A stretch of DNA of 64,000 nt from Ferruginibacter sp. Lineage in GTDB: Bacteria; Bacteroidota; Bacteroidia; Chitinophagales; Chitinophagaceae. The notes under the pieces were generated by a model. It worked only from the letters and a program-made list of their open reading frames with translations, did no database searches and was not told the DNA's origin. How positions within the stretch are numbered: the first letter of the stretch is position 1; each line of letters starts with the position of its first letter. Where the stretch lies: the NCBI GenBank assembly GCA_016786725.1, contig JAEUVU010000019.1:186001-250000 (forward strand). Direction: 5' to 3'. Below, one piece after another: positions 1 through 8,525 of the stretch. The position numbers and the translations under genes were made by a program.

Positions 1-138
1 CCAGAAATACTAAACTTATCAACTAATGATTGGGAAGAACTGACTGAAGAATCTTTCAAAACCATTTTTAAAAATTCTCCGCTTAAAAGAGCTAAGTTTG
101 AAGGGATAAAGCGTAATCTAAATTTCATTAAGTTATAG
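1..138 (+). CDS. queG: Epoxyqueuosine reductase QueG, C-terminal end only
   Basis: The reading frame is open from the first base and stops at 136-138, giving 45 residues. The ending contains W-E-E-L-T-E-E-S-F, then S-P-L-K-R-A-K-F-E-G, then K-R-N-L-N-F. This matches the conserved tail of QueG, the cobalamin and iron-sulfur enzyme that reduces epoxyqueuosine to queuosine in tRNA. The catalytic and cluster-binding parts lie outside the window, so the call rests on the tail alone. One base separates its stop from the anmK start, so the two genes are probably co-transcribed. Confidence 0.75.
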   Translation, partial: PEILNLSTNDWEELTEESFKTIFKNSPLKRAKFEGIKRNLNFIKL

Positions 139-139
139 T

Positions 140-1336
140 ATGAATCCATCCATTAAAAAACTCTACGATCTTGCCAATAAACCCAGCAGGTTTATCATTG
201 GCCTGATGAGTGGCACTTCGCTGGATGGGCTGGATATTGCTTTATGTAAGATCGAAGGCTTTGGACAGGAGACTAAACTTGAGTTGTTGAAATTTGAAAC
301 TGTTTCTTACACAGATGAAGTTAAGAATGACATAAGATCAGTATTTTCAAAAAAGCAGGTTGAACTGGAGAAACTTTGTTTGCTGAATCCGTGGATAGCT
401 TTGCTGCATGCGGAAATGATAAATGACTGTTTAAAAAAATGGAATATTAAGAATGAAGAAGTTGACCTGATCGCCAGTCATGGACAGACCATTTATCATG
501 CGCCACAAAGATTACACCGGCAAACAAAATTCGGTAATGCCACATTACAGATCAGTGATGGAGATCATTTGGCGGTTGCAACCGGTATCATCACCATCAG
601 CGATTTCAGGCAAAAGAATATTGCTGCGGGTGGCGAGGGCGCTCCCCTGGCGGTTTATGGCGACTATTTACTCTTTAGCAAAAAAGGAGAAGACCGGGTA
701 TTATTGAATATTGGCGGTATTGCTAATTTTACTTTTTTACCCGGCGATGATACAAATGTTATATGTACAGATGTTGGGCCAGGTAATACGATGATGGATG
801 CTTATATGCAGGAGCGGTTCCCGGGAAAACATTTCGATGAAGATTCGCTGGTTGCAAAATCAGGAACTGTAAATGAAAAATTATTGGCTGCTTTGAAAGA
901 AGATGATTTCTTTAAGCAATCTTTTCCAAAAACAACAGGGCCTGAGTTATTTAACCTGCAATATCTTCAAATAGCAAAACAACAAAGTGAAACAGTGTCA
1001 TTATCTGCAGAAGATACCATGGCAACACTTAACAGGTTTTCGGCAGATATGATCGTAACAGCTATTAAAGATTGCATCAAAGAAAGATCCGGACTAAAAA
1101 TAATCTGCAGCGGAGGTGGTGTTCACAATCTTTTGTTGATGAAGCATCTGCAAAAACAATTAATTGGCTGTACTTTTCTAAGTACTGAAGAAATGCGTGT
1201 AAATCCTGACGCAAAGGAAGCTGTATTGTTTGCATTATTGGCTAATGAATGCGTAGGTGGCAATGTTTCTTCTGAAGAATTAAAGACTGCCGGGATTCTT
1301 CCTGTTGCGATGGGCAAAATCAGTTTGCCTGCTTAA
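140..1336 (+). CDS. anmK: Anhydro-N-acetylmuramic acid kinase
   Basis: This cytoplasmic kinase of cell-wall recycling phosphorylates and hydrolyses 1,6-anhydro-MurNAc to MurNAc-6-phosphate. The 398-residue protein has the family signature GLMSGTSLDGLD at residues 21-32, then S-H-G-Q-T-I, the phosphate-binding N-I-G-G-I-A-N, D-V-G-P-G-N-T and a late C-S-G-G-G-V-H-N. All are expected in the ASKHA-fold AnmK family. The ATG lies one base after the queG stop, so it probably depends on the upstream promoter. Its last four bases overlap the end of the convergent SRPBCC gene. It is slightly longer than typical AnmK because of about 15 extra N-terminal residues. Confidence 0.95.
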   Translation: MNPSIKKLYDLANKPSRFIIGLMSGTSLDGLDIALCKIEGFGQETKLELLKFETVSYTDEVKNDIRSVFSKKQVELEKLCLLNPWIALLHAEMINDCLKKWNIKNEEVDLIASHGQTIYHAPQRLHRQTKFGNATLQISDGDHLAVATGIITISDFRQKNIAAGGEGAPLAVYGDYLLFSKKGEDRVLLNIGGIANFTFLPGDDTNVICTDVGPGNTMMDAYMQERFPGKHFDEDSLVAKSGTVNEKLLAALKEDDFFKQSFPKTTGPELFNLQYLQIAKQQSETVSLSAEDTMATLNRFSADMIVTAIKDCIKERSGLKIICSGGGVHNLLLMKHLQKQLIGCTFLSTEEMRVNPDAKEAVLFALLANECVGGNVSSEELKTAGILPVAMGKISLPA

Positions 1337-1863
1337 TTTTCTTCAACGTATTTCTTTAAGCTGTTCAAGGCATCTTCATATCCCTGGCCGGTTATCTTTT
1401 CAATAAATATTCCATAAAACTTTTCCCAGGGATACCATTTTAGTTTAATAAGCACATTCCATTCAACCTGCACCTGGTTGCTGTCTGCAAGAGGCAATAA
1501 ACTTATTGTATTCTTTACATCATTTTCCCCTGCTCTTTTTAATGTTGCCGCAATTGAATTATTTGTTTTTTGGGTAAACTGCATTGTATTTTTTTCACCT
1601 TTAGAGTTCCATTCGCATGAATTGCTGATGCCATCAGCGCTGGTAATGAATTTAATGTTAGCAGAATCATTCACAAAAACCGGTTGCCAGTGTTTCCAGT
1701 TTTGCAAGTCATTTATTTGATTGAATACTTTGTCAGCAGGGGCATTTATAACTACTGCCCTTGAGATCATGATCCTTGACGGAATAAATAAAGACATGAT
1801 TGTTATAAAAATGAACACTCCTGCCAGTACAATAAAAAATCCTTTAAATAACCTCATGTTCAT
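1333..1863 (-). CDS. SRPBCC-fold (polyketide cyclase-like) membrane-anchored protein
   Basis: The 176-residue protein starts with one hydrophobic segment (about residues 4-25), followed by a soluble domain resembling SRPBCC/START-type ligand-binding proteins (A-P-A-D-K-V-F-N-Q-I-N-D-L-Q-N-W-K-H-W near its start, an amphipathic helix near the C-terminus). I chose the ATG at 1863 because the frame opens further upstream only inside the ABC permease gene, and G-G-G-A-G lies just before this ATG across the permease stop. Stop and start are one base apart, so it is probably translationally coupled to the permease. No ligand can be assigned. A role beside a drug or lipid exporter is possible but is inference. 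Confidence 0.75.
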   Translation of the reverse strand: MNMRLFKGFFIVLAGVFIFITIMSLFIPSRIMISRAVVINAPADKVFNQINDLQNWKHWQPVFVNDSANIKFITSADGISNSCEWNSKGEKNTMQFTQKTNNSIAATLKRAGENDVKNTISLLPLADSNQVQVEWNVLIKLKWYPWEKFYGIFIEKITGQGYEDALNSLKKYVEEN

Positions 1864-1864
1864 T

Positions 1865-2977
1865 TTACTCCCATTTAAAAACTTTGATGGCAACGATATA
1901 AACAGCAATGCCCCATAACAATAAAATACCTATTTCTGTGCGTATGTCCCAAAGATTTTGTCCTTCAAAAGCAACGCTTCTCATCGCAGAATTCAAATGC
2001 GTAAGCGGCAATGCTTTTGAAACAGGCTGCAGCCATTTAGGGAAAGCTTCTACCGAAAAGAAAGTGCCCCCCAGCAAAAACTGCGGCAATGTTATCAGGT
2101 TGGCAAAAGGAGGAATGGTGCTGTCACTTTTAGCCAACCCGCTTACTATAAAACCAAAGCCCATAAAAATGATGAGGCCGATAAAACTCAGCAAAAGCAT
2201 TTCCATAAAAGTTCTGAACCCATTTACCAGCGTAAACCCAAAAATGTAATATCCTGCCAGGATGATCACAATGGCAGTAACCATTTGAAATATTACTCTC
2301 GACAAACCCTCACCTAAAATAATATGTGTTCTGCTGATTGGGGTTGCAAAAAAGCGCTTCAGCACTAAAGTATTTCTCAGGTTAAAAAACATAAATGCCA
2401 CGCCAAAAACACCAGAACTCAGCAACGAAAATCCTAATTGTCCCGGAAGTATAAAATCTATGGTTCTGTATTCTCTCACTTCTTCCCTTATAACCGGTTG
2501 TACAGGATCCGCAGTAGCATAAACAGGCCTGTTGGGGAATTTTGCATAATTTATTTTTTCGCTGATTGCATTTAAAATGGGCATTACTTGCGGCCATTTA
2601 TCATCGCTGGCACTTGTACTACTTATTGCATATTGATAGATTGAAGTTGAATCAATGGGTTTATTAATTTTTATAACTCCTGCAATCTTACCTTTCAGCA
2701 AACTTGATCGCAATTCTTCACCTGTATTAAACTGAACAATTTTTATTCTCTTACTGGCTTTTATCGAATCATATAGCGCATTAGCTGTATCAGAATTTTT
2801 ATCAATGGCTATTTTGTAAACCGGTACACCTCCTCCATTTCCAATAAATCCAAATACCAGGATAAAAATAAATGGAAATACAAAACTAAATACAACTGCC
2901 GACGGACTTCTGAAAATGGCTCTTAAACTGCCTTTTGTAATGGCAAGCATGGCCCTGACCTGGCTGTATTTTTGCAT
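1865..2977 (-). CDS. ABC-2 type transporter permease
   Basis: The 370-residue inner-membrane permease has the ABC-2 architecture: an N-terminal cytoplasmic stretch, a first membrane segment (about residues 25-46), a large extracytoplasmic loop of some 140 residues, then five hydrophobic segments in the C-terminal half ending in E-A-F-P-K-W-L-Q-P-V-S-K-A-L-P-L-T-H, a signature of the ABC-2/YhgE-like group. Such permeases export drugs, lipids or polysaccharide precursors with a separate ATPase. No ATP-binding subunit is present nearby, so the partner must be elsewhere. The gene precedes the SRPBCC gene on the same strand with one base between them. Confidence 0.85.
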   Translation of the reverse strand: MQKYSQVRAMLAITKGSLRAIFRSPSAVVFSFVFPFIFILVFGFIGNGGGVPVYKIAIDKNSDTANALYDSIKASKRIKIVQFNTGEELRSSLLKGKIAGVIKINKPIDSTSIYQYAISSTSASDDKWPQVMPILNAISEKINYAKFPNRPVYATADPVQPVIREEVREYRTIDFILPGQLGFSLLSSGVFGVAFMFFNLRNTLVLKRFFATPISRTHIILGEGLSRVIFQMVTAIVIILAGYYIFGFTLVNGFRTFMEMLLLSFIGLIIFMGFGFIVSGLAKSDSTIPPFANLITLPQFLLGGTFFSVEAFPKWLQPVSKALPLTHLNSAMRSVAFEGQNLWDIRTEIGILLLWGIAVYIVAIKVFKWE

Positions 2978-3030
2978 AGTTTCAGTGAAATTGAGGCGTA
3001 AAGCTATTGGTAAAAAAGGATTCTAAAAAA

Positions 3031-3062
3031 TTTGCAATTAAATGACAAATGTCGTATATTTG
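3031..3062 (+). promoter_or_regulatory. Bacteroidota-type promoter of the Xre-RES operon
   Basis: TTTG at 3031-3034 and TATATTTG at 3055-3062 are separated by 20 nt, matching the Bacteroidota -33 / -7 (TAnnTTTG) consensus. Transcription would begin near 3068-3070, just ahead of the ATG at 3082. This argues against the longer reading frame that begins at 3049. Confidence 0.75.
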
Positions 3063-3076
3063 TGTGACAAATGTCA
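3043..3076. promoter_or_regulatory. Pair of TGACA-N2-TGTC palindromes flanking the -7 box
   Basis: TGACAAATGTCG (3043-3054) and TGACAAATGTCA (3065-3076) share eleven of twelve bases. The second is a perfect TGACA/TGTCA inverted repeat around AA. Their centres are 22 bp apart, about two helical turns, and they bracket TATATTTG. This is the geometry expected of an autorepressor operator for the downstream Xre-type antitoxin. That role is inferred from position. Confidence 0.7.
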
Positions 3077-3081
3077 GATTT

Positions 3082-3528
3082 ATGAAAAGTAAAGAAAAAA
3101 GCGCAGGTTATAAACCAAATACAGCAATCTCAAAAGTTGAGGAGTCGGCTCCTGTATATCGTAGTGTAAAAGCATTGCCACAGGTAAAAGATTTTACATA
3201 CAACGAATTTAAAAAAATTGCTGATAAAACCCCTTTTACCCAGGCCGAATGGGCTGCCATACTTCATGTAAGCGAACGAACCTTACAACGTTATGCTAAA
3301 AATAACGGCAGTTTTGCGCCTATTAATGCAGAGCGTGCCGTTCAAATTGAAAAAGTTATAAAAGAAGGCAAAATTACTTTTGGGAAAGTTGAAAATTTCT
3401 ATAATTGGCTAAAAGGCAATCCTTATATGCTTGAAGGGAACCTGTCTTTTGATTCTCTTACCACATACGAAGGGATTCAAAAAGTATTAACACAGCTGGG
3501 AAGAATTCAACATGGTATCTTAGCATGA
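3082..3528 (+). CDS. Xre/MbcA/ParS-type antitoxin of a RES toxin-antitoxin pair
   Basis: The protein has 148 residues from the ATG at 3082. A variable basic N-terminus is followed by a helix-turn-helix region containing F-T-Q-A-E-W-A-A-I-L-H-V-S-E-R-T-L-Q-R-Y, and then the C-terminal toxin-binding (DUF2384-like) part with F-Y-N-W-L-K-G-N-P and S-L-T-T-Y-E-G-I-Q-K-V-L-T-Q-L-G-R-I, both typical of Xre/ParS antitoxins. It should bind and block the RES toxin and repress its own promoter through the paired palindromes upstream. The stop overlaps the toxin ATG by four bases (ATGA), indicating translational coupling. Confidence 0.9.
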   Translation: MKSKEKSAGYKPNTAISKVEESAPVYRSVKALPQVKDFTYNEFKKIADKTPFTQAEWAAILHVSERTLQRYAKNNGSFAPINAERAVQIEKVIKEGKITFGKVENFYNWLKGNPYMLEGNLSFDSLTTYEGIQKVLTQLGRIQHGILA

Positions 3529-3980
3529 TAATTTACAGGCTGGCTATCGAAGCTTTTAAGGATGATCTTAGTGGCACCGGTTCTAAGTTGTTTGGAGGCA
3601 GATGGAATTTCCCGGGGCGGCCGGCTATTTATACTTCAGAAAATATATCGCTGGCAGTTCTTGAAATTATTGCAAACGCCAATAAAGATAATATCCCTCC
3701 CGGCTATTGCCTGCTAAAAATACAAGTGCCGGACAATCTGCCCTTTAAATTAATAAAACATAGCGGTTTAAAAGATAAATGGTATACCGATTTTGAATAT
3801 GCCCAATTTATAGGTTCAAACTTTTTAGAATCCGGAAAAGAAGCGATGTTAAAAATGCCTTCTGCAATTGTAAAAGAAGAGTATAATTTTTTATTGAACC
3901 CTGCACATCCGGATTTTAAGAAAATTGCTATTAAGGAATCTGTACCCTTTGATGTTGACATAAGATTATTGAAAAAATAA
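3525..3980 (+). CDS. RES-domain toxin
   Basis: The 151-residue protein has the RES hallmarks: an N-terminal Y-R-L, G-G-R-W-N near residue 25, Y-T-S-E-N-I-S-L-A-V-L-E around residues 38-49 and a late serine region. Known RES toxins attack NAD+ (for example MbcT) or ADP-ribosylate a host enzyme (ParT). The conserved Arg, Glu and Ser are the catalytic set. This copy looks full length and intact. It overlaps the antitoxin by four bases, and its stop shares its last base with the folK start, so folK may be read from the toxin-antitoxin promoter as well as from any promoter of its own. Confidence 0.88.
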   Translation: MIIYRLAIEAFKDDLSGTGSKLFGGRWNFPGRPAIYTSENISLAVLEIIANANKDNIPPGYCLLKIQVPDNLPFKLIKHSGLKDKWYTDFEYAQFIGSNFLESGKEAMLKMPSAIVKEEYNFLLNPAHPDFKKIAIKESVPFDVDIRLLKK

Positions 3981-4459
3981 TGAACAAAATGTACCTGCTG
4001 CTCGGCAGCAACCAGGGCAATAGTAAAATACAGCTTACAAAAGCCACCCGGCAAATTGAAAAACAAATTGGCGGTATTATCCGTCAATCCAGCCTCTATT
4101 CCACGGCAGCATGGGGCAGCATCAATCAGCCTGATTTTTTAAACCAGGTGATCATTGTTGAAACAAAATTATCTGCACAGCAAACGATGCAAACTATTTT
4201 AAAAATTGAAGAAGAAATGGGCAGAATAAGAACCGTAAAAAATGCTCCCCGTATTATTGATATTGACATCCTGTATTACAATAAAGAAATAATAAATCAG
4301 CCAGAACTTACGGTTCCGCATCCACAAATACAGAACAGGCGATTTGTACTGGTTCCGCTTAATCAACTATCTCCTAACCTTATACATCCCGTTCTTAATA
4401 AAACAACTCACCAGCTTCTTATTAACTGCCCTGATAAGCTGAATGTGAAAAAGTTTTAA
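3980..4459 (+). CDS. folK: 2-amino-4-hydroxy-6-hydroxymethyldihydropteridine pyrophosphokinase
   Basis: FolK transfers pyrophosphate from ATP to hydroxymethyldihydropterin in folate synthesis. The 159-residue protein has L-L-L-G-S-N-Q-G-N at residues 6-14, the Mg-binding D-I-D-I-L motif near residue 95, and V-P-H-P-Q-I-Q-N-R-R-F-V-L-V-P-L near residue 115, all diagnostic for HPPK. Size is normal. Its ATG overlaps the RES toxin stop (TAATG). A deoxynucleoside kinase follows 44 nt later. Folate and nucleotide salvage genes side by side fit housekeeping metabolism. Confidence 0.95.
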   Translation: MNKMYLLLGSNQGNSKIQLTKATRQIEKQIGGIIRQSSLYSTAAWGSINQPDFLNQVIIVETKLSAQQTMQTILKIEEEMGRIRTVKNAPRIIDIDILYYNKEIINQPELTVPHPQIQNRRFVLVPLNQLSPNLIHPVLNKTTHQLLINCPDKLNVKKF

Positions 4460-4503
4460 GAAGATAAAAGCTGTTTCCGCTTATTTTGCAGTTCATTCTG
4501 CAT

Positions 4504-5136
4504 ATGAAGTATAATTTTGTAACTATTGAGGGAAATATAGGTGCCGGTAAAACAACGCTTGCACATTTGCTGAGTAAACATTTTAATGCAAGGTTGATAC
4601 TGGAAGAATTTGCTGATAACCCCTTTCTCCCGAAATTTTACGAAAACCCCGGCCAATATGCTTTTCCGCTGGAACTGTTCTTTATGGCAGAGCGGTACAA
4701 ACAGTTGAAAGACTTGCTGCAGACAAAGGATATGTTTCAAAATATAACCATCTCAGACTATCTTTTTACCAAGTGTCTTTTGTTTGCCAAAGTGAATTTA
4801 CCTGATGAAGAATTCCGTTTGTATCAAAAACTTTTCGAGATCATTAACCCACAGATTGTACAGCCGGATATTGTTATTTACCTGCATACGCCTGTAAAGA
4901 AGTTACAGGAAAATATAAAAAAACGTAACCGGGAATATGAGCAATCCATTCCAAATGATTACCTGTTTACATTGCAGGAAACATACACCCAGTATATAAA
5001 ACAACACAACATCAAAACACTGTATGTTGATGCCAGCAATGCAGATTTCCTGGGAAATGATGAGCACATGAAAGTGATTATTAATGCGCTCGACAAAGAA
5101 TATGAAGATGGGCAACATTATTTAACTTTGCCCTGA
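4504..5136 (+). CDS. Deoxynucleoside kinase (dCK/dGK family)
   Basis: The 210-residue kinase phosphorylates deoxynucleosides in salvage. The P-loop G-N-I-G-A-G-K-T-T lies at about residues 10-18. It is followed by L-E-E-F-A-D-N-P-F-L at the expected substrate-binding Glu position, F-F-M-A-E-R-Y, S-D-Y-L-F-T-K-C near residue 85 (the DR[S/T]-like region), and a lid with K-K-R-N-R-E-Y-E-Q. I chose the ATG at 4504; a TTG six codons upstream extends the frame without adding recognisable sequence. The base preference (adenosine, guanosine or cytidine) cannot be read from the sequence. Confidence 0.88.
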   Translation: MKYNFVTIEGNIGAGKTTLAHLLSKHFNARLILEEFADNPFLPKFYENPGQYAFPLELFFMAERYKQLKDLLQTKDMFQNITISDYLFTKCLLFAKVNLPDEEFRLYQKLFEIINPQIVQPDIVIYLHTPVKKLQENIKKRNREYEQSIPNDYLFTLQETYTQYIKQHNIKTLYVDASNADFLGNDEHMKVIINALDKEYEDGQHYLTLP

Positions 5137-5144
5137 TCATAATA

Positions 5145-6356
5145 ATGAGCAACAGCAAACTACCAAAAGAATTTCATCACTTTATTTTTGCCAGGTTATT
5201 TTTTGTGCTGGGTTTGCGCATGATAACCACTATTGTAATTTACCAGGTTTTTCACCTTGCCAATACTTATATGGTGGGCTTTGCAGGCCTTGCTGAATTT
5301 GTACCTGCTGTAATTGCTGCTTTATTTGCCGGTCATTATATAGACAGGCACAATAAAAAGAATATCCTAGTCTGGTCTTACGCCTGTTATATGCTTTGCG
5401 GTATCACATTGGCTTTAGTAAGCCTGCCTTGGTTTGGCTTCAGCAATTACACTCAAATTTCCGTAATTCTTGCAGTTGTTTTTTGTACAGGCATCATCCG
5501 CTCTTTTGCCGGCCCATCGGCTAATAGTATGATTGCGGCCATTGTGCCACGTGAGCAACTGCAAAAAGCTATCTCATATAATTCTTCTACCTGGCTTATC
5601 TCCTCAATTGGCGGGCATGCTATTGGGGGTTTGCTGATCGCATTAACAGGAATTTCCGGGGCGTACTTTACAACAGCAGGGTTAATATTGACAGCAGGGA
5701 TTTTTGCCCTGCAATTACTTCCAAAACCTCCGGTACAAAATCTTGATAAAGAGCGGATGTTTACTTCCATCAAAAAAGGGTTTTCTTATGTGTTCAATAA
5801 TAAAAATTTGCTGGGCGTAATTTCTCTGGATCTTTTTGCTGTATTATTTGGTGGTGCGGTAGCTTTTATTCCAGAAATAGCATCAACTATTTTGCACACC
5901 GGCGCCATCGGTTATGGTTTTTTAAATGCTGCAATGGATCTCGGAAGCCTGCTGTGCATCGGTTTTTTGGTAAAATATCCAATGAGGCAGAAGCAAGGTT
6001 TAAAAATGATGCTCGCTATTGCAGGTTTTGGAATTTGCATTATCATTTTTGGTTTATCAAAAGTTTACTGGCTTAGCTTTTTAGCATTGCTTGCTGCAGG
6101 CATATTTGATGCGGTAAGTGTGGTTGTACGAGGCACCATCATGCAATTATTTACACCCGACGAATTAAGAGGCCGTGTGGCTTCCATCAACTTAATTTTC
6201 ATAAACAGCAGCAACGAACTGGGCCAGTTTGAAAGTGGTGTTACCTCCCGTATGTTTGGCACTTTACCTGCAATCATTTTCGGAGGCACCATGTCGGTGT
6301 TGGTTGTTGCTGCTACCTGGCTTGGGTTTCCCAAACTGAGGAAGCTTGAATATTGA
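5145..6356 (+). CDS. MFS transporter, EntS/MFS_3-like exporter
   Basis: This 403-residue, 12-segment major-facilitator protein has the A-G-H-Y-I-D-R-H-N-K-K motif (MFS motif A-like) at about residues 64-74 and a second-half sequence F-T-P-D-E-L-R-G-R-V-A-S-I-N, both typical of the MFS_3 family that includes enterobactin exporter EntS. Substrate is unknown. It begins eight bases after the deoxynucleoside kinase stop, so it is probably in the folK operon, although no functional link is evident. Confidence 0.85.
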   Translation: MSNSKLPKEFHHFIFARLFFVLGLRMITTIVIYQVFHLANTYMVGFAGLAEFVPAVIAALFAGHYIDRHNKKNILVWSYACYMLCGITLALVSLPWFGFSNYTQISVILAVVFCTGIIRSFAGPSANSMIAAIVPREQLQKAISYNSSTWLISSIGGHAIGGLLIALTGISGAYFTTAGLILTAGIFALQLLPKPPVQNLDKERMFTSIKKGFSYVFNNKNLLGVISLDLFAVLFGGAVAFIPEIASTILHTGAIGYGFLNAAMDLGSLLCIGFLVKYPMRQKQGLKMMLAIAGFGICIIIFGLSKVYWLSFLALLAAGIFDAVSVVVRGTIMQLFTPDELRGRVASINLIFINSSNELGQFESGVTSRMFGTLPAIIFGGTMSVLVVAATWLGFPKLRKLEY

Positions 6357-6420
6357 TCCGATAGCAGATGGTTTGAAAATCCAGGTGAAGCATATCTATC
6401 TATACATCAAATAAAATTTC

Positions 6421-7377
6421 ATGAAAAATTTCAGCCACTCCAAACTTTTCCTAACCTTATTTGTTTTTTCTATTACAGTCTTACTCACAGGCTGCAGATC
6501 TGAATCTAAATTAAAGCCTGCTGAAGGTTATGTTACTGTAAAGGGAGGGAAAATATGGTACCGTATTTTAGGAAAAGGGAAGCAAACGCCCATCCTTATG
6601 TTACATGGAGGGCCGGGTGGTACCAGCAAATCCTTTTATCAGTTTGCGCCCTTAGGCGATGACAGACCGATTATCATTTTTGACCAGCTTGGCAGCGGAA
6701 GATCTGGCTACCATACAGATACTGCCTTACTTAAAGTTGAAAATTTTGTTGAACAGGTAGAAGCATTAAGACTGTCATTGGGTTTAAAAGACTTTTACCT
6801 CCATGGCCATTCATGGGGTACCGCACTGGCTTTGGAATATTACCTGAAATATCCAAAGGGTATTAAAGCAATCGTATTTAACAGCCCCTATTTCAGCACT
6901 GCATTGTGGAAAGCCGATGCTGATACGCTTATCAGTACGTTGCCTGATTCTATTCAACTGGCGATCAAAACAGGCGAAAGAGATCACGATTATAAATCTC
7001 CAGCATACAAAAATGCAAATGAAGTGTTTTACAAAAACTTTGGAGTACGAGAGACAAAATTGACGAGTGAACTGGATACATCAACTGCAAAAGGCAATGA
7101 GTTTATTTATAATTATATGTGGGGGCCAACAGAATTTACTGCAGCCGGCACTCTTATAAATTATGACCGGGTACAAAGTTTAAAAACCATTACGGTGCCA
7201 ACACTTTTTATAACCGGGGAGTTTGATGAGGCCCGTCCGCCGACAGTAAAGTATTTTCAAAGCCTTGTAGCTAATTCAAGGTTTGTTATGATAGATGGTG
7301 CAGGCCATGGCACTATGCATGATAACAGAATCCAGAACCTGAAGGCAATCAAAGATTTTTTAGATAGCCTTGAATAA
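6421..7377 (+). CDS. Proline iminopeptidase-like alpha/beta hydrolase, lipoprotein
   Basis: The 318-residue protein starts with a lipoprotein signal whose lipobox is L-L-T-G-C (Cys25). The mature part has H-G-G-P-G at 62-66 (oxyanion region of prolyl iminopeptidases), D-Q-L-G-S-G-R-S, the nucleophile elbow G-H-S-W-G with Ser131, and a late G-A-G-H supplying the histidine. This is peptidase family S33, which releases N-terminal proline from peptides. The lipoprotein form places it in the periplasm or outer membrane rather than the usual cytosol. The closest relative by motif is the tricorn-interacting or PIP group; exact substrate is unknown. Confidence 0.85.
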   Translation: MKNFSHSKLFLTLFVFSITVLLTGCRSESKLKPAEGYVTVKGGKIWYRILGKGKQTPILMLHGGPGGTSKSFYQFAPLGDDRPIIIFDQLGSGRSGYHTDTALLKVENFVEQVEALRLSLGLKDFYLHGHSWGTALALEYYLKYPKGIKAIVFNSPYFSTALWKADADTLISTLPDSIQLAIKTGERDHDYKSPAYKNANEVFYKNFGVRETKLTSELDTSTAKGNEFIYNYMWGPTEFTAAGTLINYDRVQSLKTITVPTLFITGEFDEARPPTVKYFQSLVANSRFVMIDGAGHGTMHDNRIQNLKAIKDFLDSLE

Positions 7378-7451
7378 ATTAGGGTATAAATTTTATTAAA
7401 CAAATCATCGGCATTTGTTTTGTAACTTGTATTATCCAAAAAACATAACAC

Positions 7452-8357
7452 ATGCAACGCAGATCATTTGTACGCAATACAAGCTTAACCCTTGCAAGCC
7501 TTGCACTAATTAATAACAGTTCACTGGCTTCGCTTTTATTCGACCCGGCCTGGAAGATAAAAATGCTTACAGATGATATCGGCATCTTTACCGAAAAAGG
7601 AGGAACTATTGTTTTTCTTCTTACAAAAAAAGGCATTGTGGTGGTTGATTCCCAGTTTCCGGACACAGCGGGACATTTGATTGAAGAATTAAAAAAAAAG
7701 AACACAAAACCTGTCAAATATCTCATCAACACACATCACCACGGCGACCACACCGGTGGCAATATTGCTTTTAAAGGCATTGCCGAACATGTGGTAGCAC
7801 ATGCAAACTCAAAAGCTAACCAGCTAAGGGTGGCAGGTGAACAAAAAACAGCCGCTGATAAATTTCACATTCCGGATATTACTTATGGCGAAGAAGGCTG
7901 GGGTACTAAAGTGCATAAAGAAACCATTAAAGCGCATTATTTTGGCGCAGGCCATACCAATGGCGACAGCATGATACATTTTGAGAAAGCCAATATTGTA
8001 CACATGGGAGACCTGGTTTTCAACCGTCGCCATCCATATGTAGATAGAAATTCGGGCGCCAATATTGCCAACTGGATAATTTTGTTAGATAAAGCCATTG
8101 CTACTTTTGATGCTAAAACAAAATTTGTTTGTGGCCATGCAGCGTCTGGATACGATGTTTTGCTTAACGCAGATGATTTGAAAGCTTTTGGAGATTATCT
8201 GGGCAATGTTCTGAAATTTACTGAAAGTGAAATAAGGTTGGGTAAAACAAAAGAAGAAATTTTAAAAGCAAAAGAAATTCCCGGCTCACCAGAGTGGAAA
8301 GGCGATGGTATTGAAAGGCCCTTAAGTGCCGCTTATGCTGAGTTGGCGTTAAAATAA
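7452..8357 (+). CDS. MBL-fold metallo-hydrolase, exported
   Basis: The 301-residue protein begins with M-Q-R-R-S-F-V-R and a hydrophobic stretch, resembling a twin-arginine (Tat) signal. The metallo-beta-lactamase metal motif H-H-H-G-D-H occupies residues 95-100. It is followed by G-A-G-H-T-N-G-D-S (third histidine) near residue 165, the bridging Asp in H-M-G-D-L and a late C-G-H-A. Full zinc ligation therefore appears intact. The fold covers beta-lactamases, glyoxalases and lactonases, and the motifs do not tell these apart. It follows the S33 lipoprotein by 74 nt on the same strand. Confidence 0.88.
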   Translation: MQRRSFVRNTSLTLASLALINNSSLASLLFDPAWKIKMLTDDIGIFTEKGGTIVFLLTKKGIVVVDSQFPDTAGHLIEELKKKNTKPVKYLINTHHHGDHTGGNIAFKGIAEHVVAHANSKANQLRVAGEQKTAADKFHIPDITYGEEGWGTKVHKETIKAHYFGAGHTNGDSMIHFEKANIVHMGDLVFNRRHPYVDRNSGANIANWIILLDKAIATFDAKTKFVCGHAASGYDVLLNADDLKAFGDYLGNVLKFTESEIRLGKTKEEILKAKEIPGSPEWKGDGIERPLSAAYAELALK

Positions 8358-8525
8358 TGGCAGGTGCCAGGTTCCTTCAAAAGAACTTTACTTAATTAGT
8401 ACTTTGTATTTTTCTGCTTTTACCGTTGAAGAATATTCATATAGATTAGGCTCCTGTGCTTTAACTTTTCTTTAAAATTCTACCATACGTTTATGCAATT
8501 TCACTCGTTGATGAATCATAAACAT

